A stretch of DNA of 64,000 bases from JACRBR01 sp964371355. GTDB taxonomy: Bacteria > Chloroflexota > Dehalococcoidia > DSTF01 > JACRBR01. The DNA lies in assembly GCA_964371355.1 (NCBI GenBank), contig CAYJMG010000020.1:7978-71977 (forward strand). Reading direction: 5' to 3'. This document shows positions 44,919-53,215 of the stretch, in pieces. The notes below the pieces were generated by a model. The model saw nothing but the letters and a program-made list of their open reading frames with translations. It did no database searches and had not been told where the DNA came from. The position numbers and the translations under genes were made by a program. Each line of letters opens with the position of its first letter. Within the stretch, counting starts at the first letter, position 1.

Positions 44919-45515
44919 CTAGCTGCTCGGGGCCGGCGGTGTCGCGGGCGGGTTCGCGAAGCTGACGCGCGGGGCCGCCCGTTCGGCCTCCTCGGCCTCG
45001 AAGAACTCGGCCGCCTCGAAGTTGAACATGTTCGCGAAGATGACCGTCGGGAAGGTGGCCGTCTTCTCGTTGTAGCTCAGCACGTTCGTGTTGTAGAACT
45101 GGCGCGCGTACGCGATCTTTTCCTCGATGTCCGACAGCTCGTTCTGCAGGTCGAGGAAGTTCTGGTTCGCCTTCAGGTCGGGGTAGGCCTCGGCCACGGC
45201 GAACAGCGACCGCAGCGTCTGCGTCAGCATGTTGTTCGCTTCGGCCGCCTGGGCGGGCGTCCCCGCCTGCTGCAGCATCGACCGGGCCCGGGTGACGTTC
45301 TCCAGGGTGTCCTTCTCGTGCGAGGCGTAGCCCTTCACCGTCTCGACCAGGTTCGGGATCAGGTCCGTCCGCCGCTTGAGCTGCACGTCGATGCCCGACC
45401 ACGCCTCCTTCACCCGCAGGCGCGCCCGCACCAGGCCGTTGTACATGCCGATGACGATGAAGACGAGCAGGATGACGACGACGGCGATGACGCCGAGGGT
45501 GATCCAGAGAGCCAC
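44919..45515 (-). CDS. lemA: LemA family protein
   Basis: 198 residues from GTG 45515, with CGGAGG upstream. An N-terminal helix (about 3-25, ITLGVIAVVVILLVFIVIGMYNGLV) is followed by the LemA core: KEAWSGIDVQLKRRTDLIPNLVETVKGYASHEKDTLENVTRAR and later YPDLKANQNFLDLQNELSDIEEKIAYARQFYN. The remainder is helical with a Pro-rich tail. The function is obscure; it is membrane-anchored and nearly always next to an HtpX-type protease, as here. Confidence 0.94.
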   Translation of the reverse strand: MALWITLGVIAVVVILLVFIVIGMYNGLVRARLRVKEAWSGIDVQLKRRTDLIPNLVETVKGYASHEKDTLENVTRARSMLQQAGTPAQAAEANNMLTQTLRSLFAVAEAYPDLKANQNFLDLQNELSDIEEKIAYARQFYNTNVLSYNEKTATFPTVIFANMFNFEAAEFFEAEEAERAAPRVSFANPPATPPAPSS

Positions 45516-45544
45516 GGTGCGCCTCCGTTCGCTACAGCAGCTTC

Positions 45545-45574
45545 CGCAATAGCCGCTATCGCAATAGCCGCTAT
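45545..45574. repeat. Two tandem copies of a 15-bp palindromic unit upstream of lemA
   Basis: CGCAATAGCCGCTAT occurs twice head to tail. Each unit contains the palindrome ATAGCNGCTAT in reverse complement. It lies 30 nt upstream of the lemA start, a position where a regulator could bind, though a simple satellite is equally possible. The interval 45575-45810 beyond it shows no gene. Confidence 0.7.
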
Positions 45575-45810
45575 CGCGAGTGTATCACGGCGGTGGGAAT
45601 GGTCCGGGAACCGGCGATGCGATCTACGGGGCTCCCCGTGGTGCGGGGGAGGGCCGCGATCGCCGAGTATGAACACGGGGGCCGCGAGCAGCCCAGGGCT
45701 GGGACCGGTCGGTCTAACCCGAGACGACGCACACGCGCCCCCTTCTTCCTCCTCCACCCGCCCGCCCATGCCCCCGCGCTGTTAGCCGAGGCTCACGCGC
45801 CGGCCGCGCG

Positions 45811-45840
45811 TTGACGGCGGTGCGAGACGGCCGATACGAT
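45811..45840 (+). promoter_or_regulatory. Sigma-70-type promoter of tRNA-Val
   Basis: TTGACG at 45811-45816 (5/6 to the -35) and TACGAT at 45835-45840 (4/6 to the -10) are 18 nt apart. The tRNA 5' end lies 15 nt after the -10, giving a short leader. Confidence 0.6.
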
Positions 45841-45854
45841 ACGAGTGAACTCCG

Positions 45855-45931
<77 letters not shown>

Positions 45932-46091
45932 TTTCATAACCCTTCCTGCTTTGCCAGTTGGCTGACGCAACCAGCCTGCTTAATTGCCCTCCACGTCGGC
46001 TCCCCAGCTAGTAAAGAGTGGGACTGGCACTTTGACCCCCCTTGTCGATTCTCCTGGCTGCTGTATCTGGGCCGAGCGTTCTCCGCCCAAA

Positions 46092-46119
46092 TTGCCCCGT
46101 ACGTGAAATTCGTTACAAT
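46092..46119 (+). promoter_or_regulatory. Probable promoter of the NuoI/NuoG-like pair
   Basis: TACAAT at 46114-46119 is a good -10 (5/6). TTGCCC at 46092-46097, 16 nt upstream, is a weak -35. The first gene starts 70 nt downstream. No Shine-Dalgarno is visible before that gene. Confidence 0.45.
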
Positions 46120-46188
46120 CCGAACCTGAGGCGCCTTTCGGGTCCGCGCCCCCAAACGACCAACGCCTAACGCTTGACGACCACACAC

Positions 46189-46725
46189 ATGTACGGAATC
46201 GGCCTCCTTCGCGGCATGCTCGCCACCGTCAGGCGGATGGTCATGCCCGTCGCGACCATCGAGTTCCCCGAGGTCACCCGGCCGATGTCGCCGCGCGCCC
46301 GGACGAACCTGCTCTGGTTCGACGAGCGCTGCACCGGCTGCAGCACCTGCGCGCAGGCCTGCCCCGACGGCTGCATCCTCGTGGAGACCTCGCCGAACCC
46401 CGATGGCACGCTGGAGAAGGTCCGCTACGAGATCGACTTCCGGCTCTGCATGTACTGCGGGCTGTGCGTCGAAGCCTGCCCGTACCAGGCGATCCAGGCG
46501 GGCGGCGTGTTCGAGGACGCCGTGTACGAGTTCGACACGATGTACAAGGACAAGCACGCCCTCACGAAGCTGGCGCGCGAGCACCTGCGCCGCAACGACT
46601 TCTACTACCCCCACGGCCAGCGCGCCCCCGGCGACATCATCGAGTTGATCGAGGTCGAGGCGAAGCAACAGCCGCAGCCCGTCTCCAAGGCGGAGCGCGT
46701 CGTAGGAGCGAGTCTGCGTGGCTAA
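46189..46725 (+). CDS. NuoI-like 2x[4Fe-4S] ferredoxin subunit
   Basis: 178 residues. Two ferredoxin motifs, CTGCSTCAQACPDGC and CMYCGLCVEACPYQA, ligate two [4Fe-4S] clusters, in the arrangement of complex I NuoI (N6a/N6b). MYGIGLLRGMLATVRRMV resembles the NuoI N-terminal helix. The chosen start is ATG 46189; a TTG at 46174 is also in frame, and neither has a clear ribosome site. The stop is near the NuoG-like start, with an 8-nt overlap. No other nuo genes are adjacent, so it may serve a split complex I or a soluble dehydrogenase. Confidence 0.87.
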   Translation: MYGIGLLRGMLATVRRMVMPVATIEFPEVTRPMSPRARTNLLWFDERCTGCSTCAQACPDGCILVETSPNPDGTLEKVRYEIDFRLCMYCGLCVEACPYQAIQAGGVFEDAVYEFDTMYKDKHALTKLAREHLRRNDFYYPHGQRAPGDIIELIEVEAKQQPQPVSKAERVVGASLRG

Positions 46726-49351
46726 GCTCATCCTGAACGGCGTCGAGGTCGAGGTCGAGGCGGGCACACCGCTGGTCGAGGCGATCAAGCGCGCGGGCGC
46801 GTGGATCTCGAACCTCTGCTACATCGACGGCCTCGCGCCGTACGCCGGCTGCCGGAGCTGCCTCGTCGAGATCGAAGGCGCCCGCGGCCTGCAGCTCGCC
46901 TGCACCGCGCGCGTGGCCGACGGCATGGTGGTGAACACCGAGACGCCGCAGGTGAAGCACGAGCGCCAGCAAGTGCTCGCCATCATCAACGCCAATCACA
47001 GCGACCGCTGCCTGACCTGCCACCGCCGCGTGAAGTGCATGCCCGGCGACATCTGCCTGCGCGACGATGTCGTGACGCACCGCTGCGTCACCTGCAGCAA
47101 GAACTACCGCTGCGAGCTGCAGACGACGAACGAGCTGCTGGACATGGGCTTCGACAACGTCGAGCCCTGGGCCCTGGAGCCCCGCACCTACTACCAGACC
47201 GAGCAGCCCGACCCCGATCGCGCGAACCCCTGGTTCGAGTTCGACCCGCAGATGTGCATCCTGTGCACCCGCTGCGTGCGCGCCTGCGACGAGATCCGCC
47301 ACACGACCGCGATCACGCTCTCCAACAAGGGCTACACCGCGCGCATCGCCTTCGGGGCGGGTGGGGCGATCCACGAATCGAACTGCGACTTCTGCGGCGC
47401 CTGCATCGACGTCTGCCCGACGGCGACGTTGATGGAGAAGCCGAACAAATGGATCGCGCGCAGCGAGGACTGGACGAGCACCACCTGCAACTCCTGCTCC
47501 GTGGGCTGCACCATCAGCGTCGGCACGCGCTCCGGCCGCGCCGTCATCGTGAAGCCCGACTACGTGAACCCTGTGAGCGCCGACCAGATCTGCGTCCGCG
47601 GACGCTTCCACTACGACGCCATTCCCGACAAGCAACGGCTCTCGAAGCACTACGTCCGCCGCGGGCCCGCGGGAACCACCCAGCTTCCCGCGCACTGGGG
47701 CGAGCTGATCTCGCACGCGGCCGAGCGGCTGCAGGCCATCATCGGGCAGCACGGGCCGTCGTCGGTCGCCGTGCTCGGCTCGCCGTTCAACACCAACGAA
47801 GAGAACTACCTGGCGCAGAAGCTGGCGCGCGAGGTCATCGGCACGCCGCACGTGGACTTCAGCAGCGCCGCGCCCAACCGCGCCGCCGCCCGCGCGGTCG
47901 AAGCCGCGTTCGGCACTGAGGGGCTGCCCTCGGACGCGATGGACATCGCACGCAGCGATGTCATCGTCGTCATCGCCGACGACCTGGAGGAGAGCCACAA
48001 CGTCTTCGCGCTGCGCGTGAAGGACGCCGTCGTCGGCCACCCGGCGGCGCCAAAGTCGGGCAAGTTGCTGCTGATCTCATTGCAGCGCGGTGAGCTGGCC
48101 GACTTCGCCGAGCCGTGGGGCGGCGTGTGGCTGCGCCCGCGGCCCGGCGACGAGGCCGCGACCGTCGCCGCGCTCACGAAGACCGAGGTTGGCGCCGAAG
48201 TCACCATGCCGTCGCTGCTCGAGGGCGACCATGAGGCCGCCCGCAAGCTGCTGGACATCGCCGCCGACCCGGCGAAGAAGGTCTCGATCATCTACGCCCC
48301 GCACCCAGTCGATGCCGGCGCGGCCGCCGCCGGAGCGCAGGCCGCCGCAAACCTCGCGCTGTCATTGCGCGGCGAGAAAGCCGCCGAGTCGCTGTTTGTG
48401 CTGCCGACCGAGGCCAACGCCAACGGTGCGCGCGACATGGGCGTCGACCCGGAGCGCGGTCCCGGCGGCGCCGCCGCTCCGCAGACGGGCATGGATTTCG
48501 CGGCGATGGTCGACGCTGCCGCCTCAGGCGCGCTCAAGGCGATGGTCGTCGTCGGCGACAACCCGATCATGTTCGCGCCGGGCGCGGCGAGGACGCGCGC
48601 GTCGCTCGAGAAGCTGGAGCTGCTGATCGTGATCGACAGCGTGCTCACGGACACCGCGAAGCTGGCGCACTGCCTGTTTGCTGATGTCCCCGCGAACGCC
48701 AAGACCGGCACGTTCTCCAACGCCGAGCGCCGCGTGAACCGGCTGCACGCCGCCGTCGACGCCATCGGCGACGCGCGGCCGGCGCTGCTCGCGCTGGCCG
48801 ATCTCGCGAACGCGCTCAAGGCCGACGCCTTCGCCTACGACCATCCCGACGGTGTGACGGATGAGATCGCCGCGACGGTCCCGGGCTACGAGCCCTTCAG
48901 CTCGAAGTTCGACCGCTGGGGCAAGATCCGCGCGGTCGCTCCCGCCCCATCCGTAGGGGCGCAGCCTGCTGCGCCCAACCCTGCCCCGGTCACGCCCACC
49001 GCCGCATGCCCGGCCACCCCCGCAGGCCACCTCCTACTCACCGCCGGCCGCACGCTCTACACCAGCCTTGAGGGCGCCGCCCTCCACTCGCCCGACGCCG
49101 ACAAGCTCCACCGCGAAGAGTTCGTCGAGCTGCACCCTGCCGACATGGCGGCGCTGCGCGTCGACGATGGCGCCGAGGTCACGCTGGTGACCGAGCACGG
49201 CGAGCTGACGCTGCGCTGCAAGGCCACCGACCGCCCCGCCGAAGGCGCCGCCTTCGTCCCCTACTACTACGGCGGCGGCGCCGTCTGCGCCCTCCTGCCC
49301 CCATCCGGCGCCCCCACCCCGGTGCAGGTCAAAGTCCGCGCGCTGGCGTAG
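46718..49351 (+). CDS. NuoG / formate-dehydrogenase-alpha-like iron-sulfur protein
   Basis: 877 residues from GTG 46718. An N-terminal [2Fe-2S] domain (NLCYIDGLAPYAGCRSCLVE) precedes a Cys-rich stretch where the usual HxxxCxxCxxxxxC motif (HSDRCLTCHRRVKC) is followed by a second CxxCxxxxxC (CVTCSKNYRC). Next come two ferredoxin motifs (CILCTRCVRACDE, CDFCGACIDVCPTA), then CNSCSVGCTI opening the molybdopterin-oxidoreductase domain. A degraded catalytic region and a C-terminal MopB-binding domain follow (about 760-877). A 20-bp palindrome in the linker near residue 750 encodes VGAQPAAP. It transfers electrons from NADH or formate toward the NuoI-like partner. Confidence 0.87.
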   Translation: MAKLILNGVEVEVEAGTPLVEAIKRAGAWISNLCYIDGLAPYAGCRSCLVEIEGARGLQLACTARVADGMVVNTETPQVKHERQQVLAIINANHSDRCLTCHRRVKCMPGDICLRDDVVTHRCVTCSKNYRCELQTTNELLDMGFDNVEPWALEPRTYYQTEQPDPDRANPWFEFDPQMCILCTRCVRACDEIRHTTAITLSNKGYTARIAFGAGGAIHESNCDFCGACIDVCPTATLMEKPNKWIARSEDWTSTTCNSCSVGCTISVGTRSGRAVIVKPDYVNPVSADQICVRGRFHYDAIPDKQRLSKHYVRRGPAGTTQLPAHWGELISHAAERLQAIIGQHGPSSVAVLGSPFNTNEENYLAQKLAREVIGTPHVDFSSAAPNRAAARAVEAAFGTEGLPSDAMDIARSDVIVVIADDLEESHNVFALRVKDAVVGHPAAPKSGKLLLISLQRGELADFAEPWGGVWLRPRPGDEAATVAALTKTEVGAEVTMPSLLEGDHEAARKLLDIAADPAKKVSIIYAPHPVDAGAAAAGAQAAANLALSLRGEKAAESLFVLPTEANANGARDMGVDPERGPGGAAAPQTGMDFAAMVDAAASGALKAMVVVGDNPIMFAPGAARTRASLEKLELLIVIDSVLTDTAKLAHCLFADVPANAKTGTFSNAERRVNRLHAAVDAIGDARPALLALADLANALKADAFAYDHPDGVTDEIAATVPGYEPFSSKFDRWGKIRAVAPAPSVGAQPAAPNPAPVTPTAACPATPAGHLLLTAGRTLYTSLEGAALHSPDADKLHREEFVELHPADMAALRVDDGAEVTLVTEHGELTLRCKATDRPAEGAAFVPYYYGGGAVCALLPPSGAPTPVQVKVRALA
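48957..48976. repeat. 20-bp palindrome inside the NuoG-like gene
   Basis: GGGCGCAGC and GCTGCGCCC form a 9-bp perfect stem with a 2-nt loop. It lies in frame in a Pro/Ala linker between the molybdopterin core and the C-terminal domain, and looks like a REP-type element tolerated in a flexible region. Confidence 0.7.
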
Positions 49352-49374
49352 GCACTCCCCTCCGCCCTCGTCGG

Positions 49375-51263
49375 TTACCAGCTCCCGCCGCCGCCGCTGC
49401 TACCACCGCCACCGCCACCGGCTCCACCTCCTCCGCCGGAGAACCCACCACCACCCGAGAACCCGCCTGCGCCAGCTCCACCGCCGTAATGGCCTCCGCC
49501 CGTGGACCCCGGATAGCAGCCAAAGGGGGCCGCGCCGTGCCTCAGAGAGGTAGCTCTCGCCACGCCCAGTGTCGAGACGTGGAAGGAGAACATCTCGAGG
49601 TTGGCAGCGAAACCTGGCGCATCGAACCGCGGAGCGCCGCGATACCAACGCTTCGTCGCCTCAGCCGTCCTGGAGGACGCGAACACGCGGGACCAGCCTG
49701 AGACCGCACCAAAGACGATCGCATATGGCAGGTAGCCGTCGAAGCGATCCGCGGGAGGCAAGCTGGCGCCAGACGCCGTTGATCTCGCTCTAAGATGCTT
49801 GCCGAACGCAACGGACCTTCGCAGAAGGTACACACCCCGGCTCGTACGCCCCGTCATCCAGCGCCCTGTGACCGCGATGAGCAGCCCGGCGGCGACGAAC
49901 GGGAGCCCCACGAGCCCCCACCCGGACGTACCGCCGAGGACAAACGTCCCGACGATGGCGGCGAACGCCACCACGAGGCCGGCGATGAGCGCGCGCGTCC
50001 TGACGCGGCTGGGATTCCCGTTGAACCAACCCTGGTCAACGGCATCCTGGTAAAGCGTCTCCTGTGCCGCGCGCAGGCCCAGAATGTAAAGATCGGAGAC
50101 CAGGTCGAAGGAGAAGCCACTATTGTCGGCGAACATGCCGTCGTAGATGCGGCGTTCGTAGGCCAGGAGATCGTCCGGCTTCTTTTCGGTACGCTCGGCA
50201 GTGTAGCTCCGCTCCCCTGAGGGTGTCCGCGACTCGTCGATCACCAGGTAGCCGCGGACCGCGAGGTCCACAATCGTAGCCGTGAGATCCTTCGGGTCGA
50301 CCCGTTCATCCAGCAGCAGTCCCACTTGCGCCGGGCGCAGTTCGTCAGGCGGGGCTTGTTCCGCGAATGCCGCGCCGGCGTCGATCGGTGACGGCCGCGA
50401 CGACGTGCCGCGGTAGTAGGCAGTCGTGTACGCGGCGTCCCGCCCACGTCGCCAGCCCAGCAAGGTGATCGCTCCCAGCAGCACGGACCGATCGTGATCG
50501 TAGTCGTGACGATGGGTGTGGTAGTCCTGAAGTAGCGGTCAATGAAGCGCTCTGACTCTGCCTCGGGTTCAGAGCTGATGGGCGCGCTCGGCGCCACCGG
50601 GATCTGCACCGCGTCACGTCGCACGGCAGCCGACACGATCAAGGCCTCGCCCGCCTGTAGCGGGCGGTCGGCGGTGAGTTCAATCCTGCCCGGCGAAGTC
50701 TGGATCGTGCACGGCGCGGCCTCCCCGTCAGGCAGACAGCTCGCGCCGGCAAACACGTCCCCGTTATAGGTCAGCGTCGCCGTCAGCTGTGCGATCGGAA
50801 CTGGCCACTCGCCGTTGAGATTCCACGCGACGCGCACCATGCCGTCGTCACCATCGGGAAGAAACGTCGGCGATGCGCTATACGCAATCACATATTGATG
50901 TGAGCCGGCAATCGTCACATTCGGGTCACCGATGCGAATGCGCACGTAGCCGGGTTCACGCGTGACTTCAAACGGGGTCGTCGTTCCGTCGGCCGTCGCG
51001 CCGAGCACTGTTATTGGCGGTACCGCAGCTGCGGGCGGGCTTGCCGCGGCCAGGTCCGGTATGTCGCGAAAGATGCCGTGCCGCTGTTCTCCGAAGTTGG
51101 CGACGATCGTCTCGACAACGACGACGCTACCGTCTGCCTGGAGCGCGATGTCCGTGTCGAAGCTCGCGATCTCCCACGGCTCCTGCGCATGCGCGTTCGG
51201 CACCGGAACCGCGACGAGCAGCGTGAAGGCGCACAGAACGGCGAGAACTCGTATGCGGTTCAC
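49375..51263 (-). pseudogene. DUF2207 membrane protein, copy 1, frameshifted
   Basis: The N-terminal half (signal peptide with cleavage near AHA-QEP, then ETIVANFGEQRHGIFRDIPDL and a beta-rich extracellular domain) reads in one frame down to about 50490. The C-terminal half (WRRGRDAAYTTAYYRGTSS, LDERVDPKDLTATIVDLAVRGYL, LPYAIVFGAV, Gly-rich tail ending GSW) reads in another. Joined, they give about 630 residues colinear with copies 2 and 3. One missing base near 50485-50500, where copies 2 and 3 have the membrane helix, explains the break. It is either a recent pseudogene or a sequencing error. Start taken as GTG 51263. Confidence 0.82.
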
Positions 51264-51290
51264 GCCTCCATGATGCAGCAGACGCTTGAC

Positions 51291-51315
51291 CCCTCGCAAC
51301 CCCTCACCAACTCCC
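51291..51315. repeat. 25-bp direct repeat at the copy 2/copy 1 junction
   Basis: Identical in all 25 positions to 53191-53215. It covers the last codons and stop of DUF2207 copy 2 and the adjoining intergenic bases. It marks the duplication junction. Confidence 0.85.
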
Positions 51316-53160
51316 GCCGCCGCCGCCACCCCCGCCGCCGCCCGCCGAGCCCCCGCCTCCGCTACCGCCCCCGCCGCCGGCCCCGCCACCACCCCGCCAG
51401 CCAAACCGGAATCCGCTGTGTCCGTAACCAGCCTCCGCCGACACCGCTACAAGCGTGTTGTCCGCCCCATGCGAAACCGCGATCGAGAACGACCGAAGCC
51501 CGCTCGATACCGCGTGCGAAGAGAGGGCCCCAAGACTCAAGTTTCCCTGATACCAACCAGAAACCGGGACCGTCTCGATGCCGCCAAACACCGCAGCCCA
51601 GCGATCCACACAGCCGAACACGATCGCATAGGGCAAGTATTTTTCGAAGATCTGTGCCTCCTCATAGAAGCGCTGGCGCTCCTTCTCAGCGGTCGTCATG
51701 TACAAGCGGAACCCCAGCAATCTACGAAGCAACTCGCTCCCCTGCGCGGTACGTCGTGGCATCCAGCCCGCGGTCAGCGCCAACAGCACACCAGCCACAG
51801 CGACGGGAAGCCCCGCAACACCGAACTCGGCCGCGTAACCAAGGACCAGCGATAACGCACTACCGAGAAGCGCGATACCAATACCGGCCCACCGCCACTT
51901 GGTGCGAGTTGTGTCCGGATTGGACGCGAACCAGCCTCTCCTCATGGCTTCCGCGAGAATCTGCTCGTACGTCCGGTTGAGCGCCGACTCATAATCCGTC
52001 CGCAAGTCAGACAACACGACTTCGTCCCGGTCGCCCATGATGCCCTTGAAGATCGTACGCTCGTACGATGTCAGGTCCTTCGTCGACCTGAGTTTCGTCA
52101 GCTGCCAATCGCTTCTCGCCAGAAGTCCGTCCTTGGGAATCTCCGTGATGCGCAGATAGCCCCGCACGGCGAGATCCACGAATGTTGCCGTTATCTCCTT
52201 GTTCCCAACTCGCTCGTTCAGGATGAGACCGGCCTCTGCCGGGCTCAGGTTCTGAGGTGGGCCGTACTCCACCACCACGTGGTCCTTGTACAGCACTGGC
52301 CGTCTCATCTCGCTCGAGTCTCGGGTGAGGGCGTACATCGTTCTATAGACACTGTCTCGTCCACTGCGCCACCACGCTGTGAGCAGATATGCCAGGCTTA
52401 GCGCGCCGATGACCAACGCGATCGCGAGTGTCGTGCTGTCGATCCTGAACGGCTCGGTCGTCGGATGTCTGTCGATCAGTCTCGGTCGAGGGACATTCAC
52501 CGCGCCCTTCTGCAAGCCGGTGACGATCGTGAGCTGTTCCCCCGGTTGATAGATGCGCGTCGAGACGTATCCGTATGTGCTGGCGTCCCCCATGGTGTTG
52601 CAGGGTTCCGTTGAGCCCGACCTTCCCTGGTAGCAGGCCGCGCCACTGATCCCCCCGCCCTCCACCGTCACGATCGTCGTGACTTCGCGCGTCACCACAG
52701 GCCAGTTCGCGCCGTTCACATTCCAGTACAGCTCGTCGTGATCCGGGAACGCATTCAGCGCGCCCTTGATGCGGTATCCGATGCGGTAGGTCTGGAGTCC
52801 CGTCACTGTCTTGAACGGGTCACCGATCTGGATCCTGACGCCGGTATCGGTAGTCGTCCGCTCGTACTTCAACTCCTTGAAGTTCTCGTCTGACACAGAC
52901 AGAAGCTGGAAGCGGTACTCGCGGAAGTGTTCGTCGTCATATTCATATCGGAGAGGGATATCACGGAATATCCCGTGGCGTTCGAGGGCCTTCCAGTCGA
53001 CGTCCAGCGTCTCCATCACCGTGATGTCGCCGCCCTGGTCGATCTTGATGTCCGCATGGAAGCGGTTGATCACCCAGCCTTCCGGCGCTTGCGTAGAGGC
53101 AGTCTCGAAGCTCGCTGCCAAACCGCAGATGATTAAGAGAGCGAGGAAGCCCAGGCGCAT
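51304..53160 (-). CDS. DUF2207 membrane protein, copy 2
   Basis: 618 residues. A signal peptide (MRLGFLALLIICGLAASFETAS) leads to the DUF2207 extracellular domain (INRFHADIKIDQGGDITVMETLDV, RHGIFRDIPLRYEYDDEHFREY). A membrane helix lies near 260-280, then a cytoplasmic region (LTATFVDLAVRGYLRITE-like winged-helix block), two more helices near 430-475, and EKYLPYAIVFGCVDRWAAVFGG. The Gly/Ser tail ends GGGSW. Function of the family is unknown. GC content looks lower than in copy 3. Start ATG 53160 is set by the signal peptide. It lies 44 nt downstream of copy 3. Confidence 0.88.
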   Translation of the reverse strand: MRLGFLALLIICGLAASFETASTQAPEGWVINRFHADIKIDQGGDITVMETLDVDWKALERHGIFRDIPLRYEYDDEHFREYRFQLLSVSDENFKELKYERTTTDTGVRIQIGDPFKTVTGLQTYRIGYRIKGALNAFPDHDELYWNVNGANWPVVTREVTTIVTVEGGGISGAACYQGRSGSTEPCNTMGDASTYGYVSTRIYQPGEQLTIVTGLQKGAVNVPRPRLIDRHPTTEPFRIDSTTLAIALVIGALSLAYLLTAWWRSGRDSVYRTMYALTRDSSEMRRPVLYKDHVVVEYGPPQNLSPAEAGLILNERVGNKEITATFVDLAVRGYLRITEIPKDGLLARSDWQLTKLRSTKDLTSYERTIFKGIMGDRDEVVLSDLRTDYESALNRTYEQILAEAMRRGWFASNPDTTRTKWRWAGIGIALLGSALSLVLGYAAEFGVAGLPVAVAGVLLALTAGWMPRRTAQGSELLRRLLGFRLYMTTAEKERQRFYEEAQIFEKYLPYAIVFGCVDRWAAVFGGIETVPVSGWYQGNLSLGALSSHAVSSGLRSFSIAVSHGADNTLVAVSAEAGYGHSGFRFGWRGGGGAGGGGGSGGGGSAGGGGGGGGGGSW

Positions 53161-53190
53161 CACATGCACATGATGCGACCCGGCCGCCCG

Positions 53191-53215
53191 CCCTCGCAAC
53201 CCCTCACCAACTCCC
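53191..53215. repeat. 25-bp direct repeat at the copy 3/copy 2 junction
   Basis: Identical to 51291-51315. It spans the stop codon and last codons of copy 3 and the adjacent spacer. Confidence 0.85.

Noticed and set aside
44865..45785. Plus-strand 306-codon frame opposite lemA and htpX
   Set aside because: Arg/Val/Leu-rich antisense shadow typical of high-GC DNA. The minus strand carries clear LemA and HtpX.
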